NCBI GenBank assembly: GCA_003427395.1
Contig: BFEA01000175.1
Span: 54,998 to 78,146, forward strand
Reading direction: 5' to 3'
DNA from: Chara braunii
Lineage: Eukaryota > Streptophyta > Charophyceae > Charales > Characeae
Length of the DNA stretch: 23,149 bases
Part shown: positions 20,561 to 23,149 of the stretch, piece after piece
Layout of the letters: each line of letters begins with the position of its first letter
Position numbering within the stretch: position 1 is the first letter of the stretch
The notes under the pieces: generated by a model
Databases searched by the model: none
Told to the model about the DNA's origin: nothing
What the model saw: only the letters and a program-made list of their open reading frames with translations
Translations under genes and position numbers: made by a program

Positions 20561-21034
20561 ATCCTCTTCCTTCCACTCACCTTGCTAATGCCTTGGAGAT
20601 GGAGTCTCAATCTTGATGAGGCTTTCCTCCTTCTTGCACAACTCCTCCTAGGCTATGGCTCCGTCCTTCTTCAAGCCCCTCTTCTTCCTCTCTCAGGCTT
20701 TCCCAAGTTGCCTCAAGCTCCCATCACCATGGCTATGGAGTCCTCCCCTCTAGGAGGGCTAATTGGGCTCCCTCTAGCCTCTCTCTCTTTCTCACACCCA
20801 GGGGGCTATGGCGGATCACCTCCCCTAGTGCCAGCCTCACTACCTCTAGTCTCTAGAGCTCCTCTCCTTAGCTCATGGCCTCCACCAAGCTCCCCACTAG
20901 CATGGGCTCTCCTCTCCTCTCTCCAAGTGAAAGAGTGCTCTCATGAGCTCACTTGGGCAGCATGGGCACTCCTCATGCAATTGTGAAAGTGGCGGACTGA
21001 ATTCCCAACTTATGTAGGCTGAAACCAGCAGTCC
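20561..21034. other. C/T-rich DNA, no convincing gene
   Basis: Plus-strand sequence switches abruptly to C/T-rich. One ORF (20582-20986, 134 codons) is open but made of Leu, Pro and Ser typical of such DNA, with no domain I know. The fall from purines to pyrimidines could be the edge of a transposon terminus, but I found no matching second copy in the window. Confidence 0.4.
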
Positions 21035-21172
21035 GGCCAGCCCATGAGCCTCCCCATGAGCCTCCCCATGAGCCAGCCCATGAGCCTCCCCATGAGCCTC
21101 CCCATGAGCCTCCCCATGAGCCAGCCCATGAGCCTCCCCATGAGCCTCCCCATGAGCCTCCCCATGAGCCTT
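21035..21172. repeat. 12-bp minisatellite, 11 copies of catgagcc
   Basis: The octamer catgagcc occurs every 12 bp from 21043 to 21163. The four-base spacer is tccc or agcc. The agcc variant precedes copies 1, 4 and 8, so units are grouped 3, 4 and then 4, a small higher-order pattern. Because 12 is a multiple of three, all three minus-strand frames are open across it, giving Gly-Ser-Trp, Met-Gly-Arg-Leu or Ala-His-Gly-Glu repeats. I do not take these as genes. Confidence 0.97.
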
Positions 21173-21257
21173 GAGGTGAACCGAGGTACCCCCAAGACAA
21201 AATTCCACTACTAGGCCTTTCTGGAGGTACCCGGGCCTCTTTTTGGCCAGGTACATG

Positions 21258-21288
21258 CAGTCTGAGTGGTTGGTACCAACTCGGATTG
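21258..21288. repeat. Imperfect hairpin, CAGTC-type stem
   Basis: cagtctgagt pairs with actcggattg through ten positions, two of them G-U type in the plus-strand transcript. An inner gttggtaccaac palindrome lies in the loop. The outer pair g21257-c21289 extends the stem. It resembles the CAGTCCG/CGGACTG stems near 22250, 22751 and 22914. Confidence 0.75.
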
Positions 21289-21334
21289 CCTCTTGGCCTA
21301 CCCCGGCCTCCTTTCTACCTCACAAATGCTACCT

Positions 21335-21356
21335 CCTTGGGTCCTAATACCCAAGG
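21335..21356. repeat. Perfect 8-bp hairpin
   Basis: ccttgggt (21335-21342) pairs with acccaagg (21349-21356) around a six-base loop. Confidence 0.9.
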
Positions 21357-21469
21357 GGTAATTTTACTTGAAAGAAAAAATGCCTCGTGGGCCTTTTTCT
21401 CGATTTTTTCAGTTTGTACCCCATTTTTGGTAGGCCGAGATATTTTTCCATGCAGTGGCACATTTTCAG

Positions 21470-21494
21470 CCTTGGATCTCGCTGAGATCCAAGG
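21470..21494. repeat. Perfect 11-bp hairpin, three-base loop
   Basis: ccttggatctc (21470-21480) pairs exactly with gagatccaagg (21484-21494). Confidence 0.95.
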
Positions 21495-21663
21495 CCAGCA
21501 ATAATTTGTGCCACCCCGTAGTAGCCCTTGCTTCAATTTTGAGCCCCTAAGTCCACGTTTTCAATTTTTGGTGCATCAGGCTCTCTTTTTGGGCCAAATG
21601 CACAGTTTCGTCCTTTTCCCTCTTTCGTTTCTTTCCATTTTGGGTTGCCACCTCATTCCGGAG

Positions 21664-21699
21664 CTAGCCGTTTTGAGATGGCCCACAAAAAACGGCTAG
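21664..21699. repeat. Perfect 11-bp inverted repeat, 14-base loop
   Basis: ctagccgtttt (21664-21674) pairs exactly with aaaacggctag (21689-21699). Confidence 0.93.
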
Positions 21700-21709
21700 T
21701 TCCTCTCCA

Positions 21710-21736
21710 CCATGAGATCTGATCTCAGATCCATGG
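21710..21736. repeat. Hairpin with one-base bulge
   Basis: ccatgagatct pairs with agatccatgg with a single bulged a; the loop is gatctc. Confidence 0.85.
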
Positions 21737-21807
21737 TCCAAAAGAAAACCGGCCATTTCCTTTTTGCATTTTCTCTCATTTTCTGCTTTTAATTTAGATT
21801 TTATTAA

Positions 21808-21830
21808 GATATGGCCCCAAGGGTCATATC
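21808..21830. repeat. 10-bp hairpin, three-base loop
   Basis: gatatggccc pairs with gggtcatatc with one G-T position; the loop is caa. A 12-bp palindrome, caatccggattg, follows at 21835-21846. Confidence 0.9.
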
Positions 21831-21882
21831 TCTGCAATCCGGATTGACCTCCCTCATTCTAGGAGGGATGATATCACAGTTG

Positions 21883-21911
21883 GGACCTGCCAGTCCCTAC
21901 TGTGCAGGTCC
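21883..21911. repeat. Perfect 8-bp inverted repeat, 13-base loop
   Basis: ggacctgc (21883-21890) pairs with gcaggtcc (21904-21911). Confidence 0.88.
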
Positions 21912-22065
21912 TAATAGGCCAGCACACTCCCCTCCACTCTTTTCTCGCTTTTTGTCTCATTCTCCCTCATTTCTCTCTCATTTTTCTTACTTTTTCTTTT
22001 ATTTCAGTTGTGATAAGTGTCAAACTGCTGTGCACCCTCTTTCCAGGGCCTAAGGCCTCGTTCAA

Positions 22066-22092
22066 GGCCAGGTTCATGGCTGTTACCTGGCC
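22066..22092. repeat. Perfect 8-bp inverted repeat, 11-base loop
   Basis: ggccaggt (22066-22073) pairs with acctggcc (22085-22092). Confidence 0.88.
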
Positions 22093-22249
22093 GTTACATC
22101 TCGGATTCCAACTATGCCACCCCCACGCTTCTAAAGGGCTCCGTTTTGCCTCCGTTTGTCCAATTTTGAGCCCCATTTGGTCCGATTTTCTAAGGACAGC
22201 CTTTTTCTCATGTTGAGCCACTTGAGGCTCTCTTTTCTCATGCCTAGCT

Positions 22250-22269
22250 AGTCCGAGATATCTCGGACT
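22250..22269. repeat. Perfect 20-bp palindrome
   Basis: agtccgagat is followed directly by its reverse complement atctcggact. It belongs to the AGTCCG/CGGACT stem family. Confidence 0.97.
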
Positions 22270-22356
22270 GCTGGGCAGCCCTCCCAACACCATTATTTTG
22301 CTTTCTTTCCTCCCATGACTCTCCCACTTGCCCCTACTAGTGGTGCTAATATTTTC

Positions 22357-22385
22357 CACCGTCTAGATCCTTGATCTTGACGGTG
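22357..22385. repeat. 13-bp hairpin with one mismatch
   Basis: caccgtctagatc (22357-22369) pairs with gatcttgacggtg (22373-22385) except for one T-T position; the loop is ctt. It is one of the two longest stems before the terminal repeats. Confidence 0.93.
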
Positions 22386-22427
22386 CCATTTACTTGCAAA
22401 TTATTCCTTGTGCTTGCTCATGGTTCC

Positions 22428-22443
22428 CTTGGGACATCCCAAG
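22428..22443. repeat. Perfect 7-bp hairpin, two-base spacer
   Basis: cttggga (22428-22434) pairs with tcccaag (22437-22443). Confidence 0.88.
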
Positions 22444-22632
22444 TCCCCGCCACTCTCCTCCATACTAGTTCCATTTTCTTGTCCCGCCGACGCCTGTCCC
22501 GTTTCTCGTTTTTTTTATTATTTGGACCCACTTGGTCCCCGACAACATTCCTGGCGGTGTCCCATTTTTATTTTTGGATCCCCTTACCCTTGGTGGTCCC
22601 ATCATCTTTTCATGTGTGCCGATTTTTCTAGG

Positions 22633-22653
22633 CCGTAAGATCTCATCTCACGG
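22633..22653. repeat. 9-bp hairpin with one mismatch
   Basis: ccgtaagat pairs with atctcacgg except for one A-C position; the loop is ctc. Confidence 0.8.
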
Positions 22654-22745
22654 TTGCCGTTTACCGTCTTTTCTTGCCCCATGCCGAAATTACTTCTTTC
22701 TAGCCTTCGAGCTTGCCGTCGCTCATTTTCCTTTAGCCTAGGCAT

Positions 22746-23105
22746 CCCCATGCAGTCCGTTATTTCTCGGACTGCAGTCCTAGCCATTTTTATAGTCCCA
22801 CAGCCCCACAACTTGCCCCATGCCAAAAGAAAATGAAGCGTTAAATTTCTAAGTGCATCCGGGCTCAATATTGGCTCCGGATGCACCTAGAACATGTGTT
22901 TTTTCCTCCCCCATGCAGTCCGTTGCTACTCGGACTGCAATAGGGGTTAATTTTCTGGCCCCAATGCCCCACAACCAGCCCCTACTTAAAAGAAAAAAAA
23001 ACGGCCAACTCCCAAGTGCATCCGGACTTAATTTTGGCTCCGGATGCACCTAAAACATATGTTTCTCCTCATGCATGTAATCCGTTTTATTCCGGTTGCA
23101 TGGGC
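22746..23105. repeat. 163-bp tandem unit, two full copies and a partial third, two hairpins per copy
   Basis: Copy 1 covers about 22746-22908 and copy 2 about 22909-23071; a third begins at about 23072 and is recognisable for some 35 bp. Hairpin 1 is tgcagtccg/cggactgca with an 8-base loop, at 22751-22776 and 22914-22939. Hairpin 2 is gtgcatccgg/ccggatgcac with a 14-base loop, at 22853-22886 and 23018-23051. The stems are conserved between copies while loops and linkers differ. In copy 1 hairpin 2 extends to about 14 bp with one mismatch. Confidence 0.92.
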
Positions 23106-23116
23106 CTTGGTTTTCT

Positions 23117-23149
23117 TTGATTTTCTTTGCAAAAATCAAAGAAAATCAA
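23117..23149. repeat. Perfect 13-bp inverted repeat at the window end
   Basis: ttgattttctttg (23117-23129) pairs exactly with caaagaaaatcaa (23137-23149) around caaaaat. The right arm ends on the last base, so the true stem could be longer. Confidence 0.93.

Larger units (their letters stand above)
21173..23149. other. Non-coding region dense in short inverted repeats
   Basis: No ORF here looks coding. I count more than fifteen inverted repeats, mostly with arms of 7-13 bp and loops of 0-15 nt, spread to the window end; the clearest are listed as separate entries. Between them lie T-rich, C-rich words (ttttctc, cccattt). The hairpins differ in sequence, so this is not a simple tandem array, except for the 163-bp unit near the end. 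Confidence 0.7.

Noticed and set aside
20368-20616. Lys/Glu-rich plus-strand ORF
   Set aside because: It is a by-product of the purine tract, with no domain and no supporting signals.
20897-21256. Minus-strand ORF with Ala-His-Gly-Glu repeats
   Set aside because: All frames are open across the 12-bp minisatellite; flanking codons show nothing gene-like.
1-23149. tRNA or rRNA genes
   Set aside because: No cloverleaf with proper A and B boxes and no rRNA core sequence was seen on either strand.

Overview
The window looks like non-model eukaryotic nuclear DNA, most likely from the green plant lineage (a streptophyte alga or land plant). The reasons are a decayed Ty3/gypsy LTR-retrotransposon-type gag-pol, long tandem satellites, microsatellites and almost no compact intact genes. 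The Gag-Pol wording reminds me of retroelement proteins predicted from charophyte algae, but that is recollection, not a search result. I cannot name the species, and I see no bacterial-type operon, rRNA, tRNA or CRISPR array.

Left part (1-13.4 kb): after a short 63-66 bp tandem repeat (1-250) and about 1.2 kb without a convincing gene, every coding-like signal to 13.4 kb is on the minus strand. Read in minus-strand order there are: four tandem, diverged copies of one unrecognised protein family (13437-12626, 12562-11771, 11465-10679, 10560-9770; 787-812 bp each); a small ORF; Gag (9316-7111); protease (about 7140-6704); a linker, reverse transcriptase and RNase H (to 4009); integrase (3992-2725); and a highly charged ORF in the position where some Ty3 elements carry an extra gene (2433-1433). 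All of these are broken by stops or frameshifts. Protease and RT also carry active-site substitutions, while the integrase zinc-binding and D,D35E residues are intact. I found no LTR pair or primer-binding site.

Middle (13.4-16.2 kb): mainly GC-balanced, ORF-poor DNA, part of which (13.8-15.15 kb) looks to me like plant mitochondrial intergenic sequence (unverified).

Right part (16.2-20.6 kb): a purine-rich block made of a GA microsatellite, a 92-bp satellite with a four-monomer higher-order repeat of about 368 bp, a second satellite of 91 bp, and a GAA/AAG purine tract. The two satellites keep matching bases at the same offsets and are probably related. A single N at 17570 marks an assembly join.

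Far right (20.6-23.15 kb): pyrimidine-rich DNA with an 11-copy 12-bp minisatellite, then about 2 kb with an unusual density of short perfect or near-perfect inverted repeats, including a recurring CAGTCCG/CGGACTG stem and a 163-bp tandem unit that carries two hairpins. The two most unusual features are the four-copy gene family and this hairpin field.
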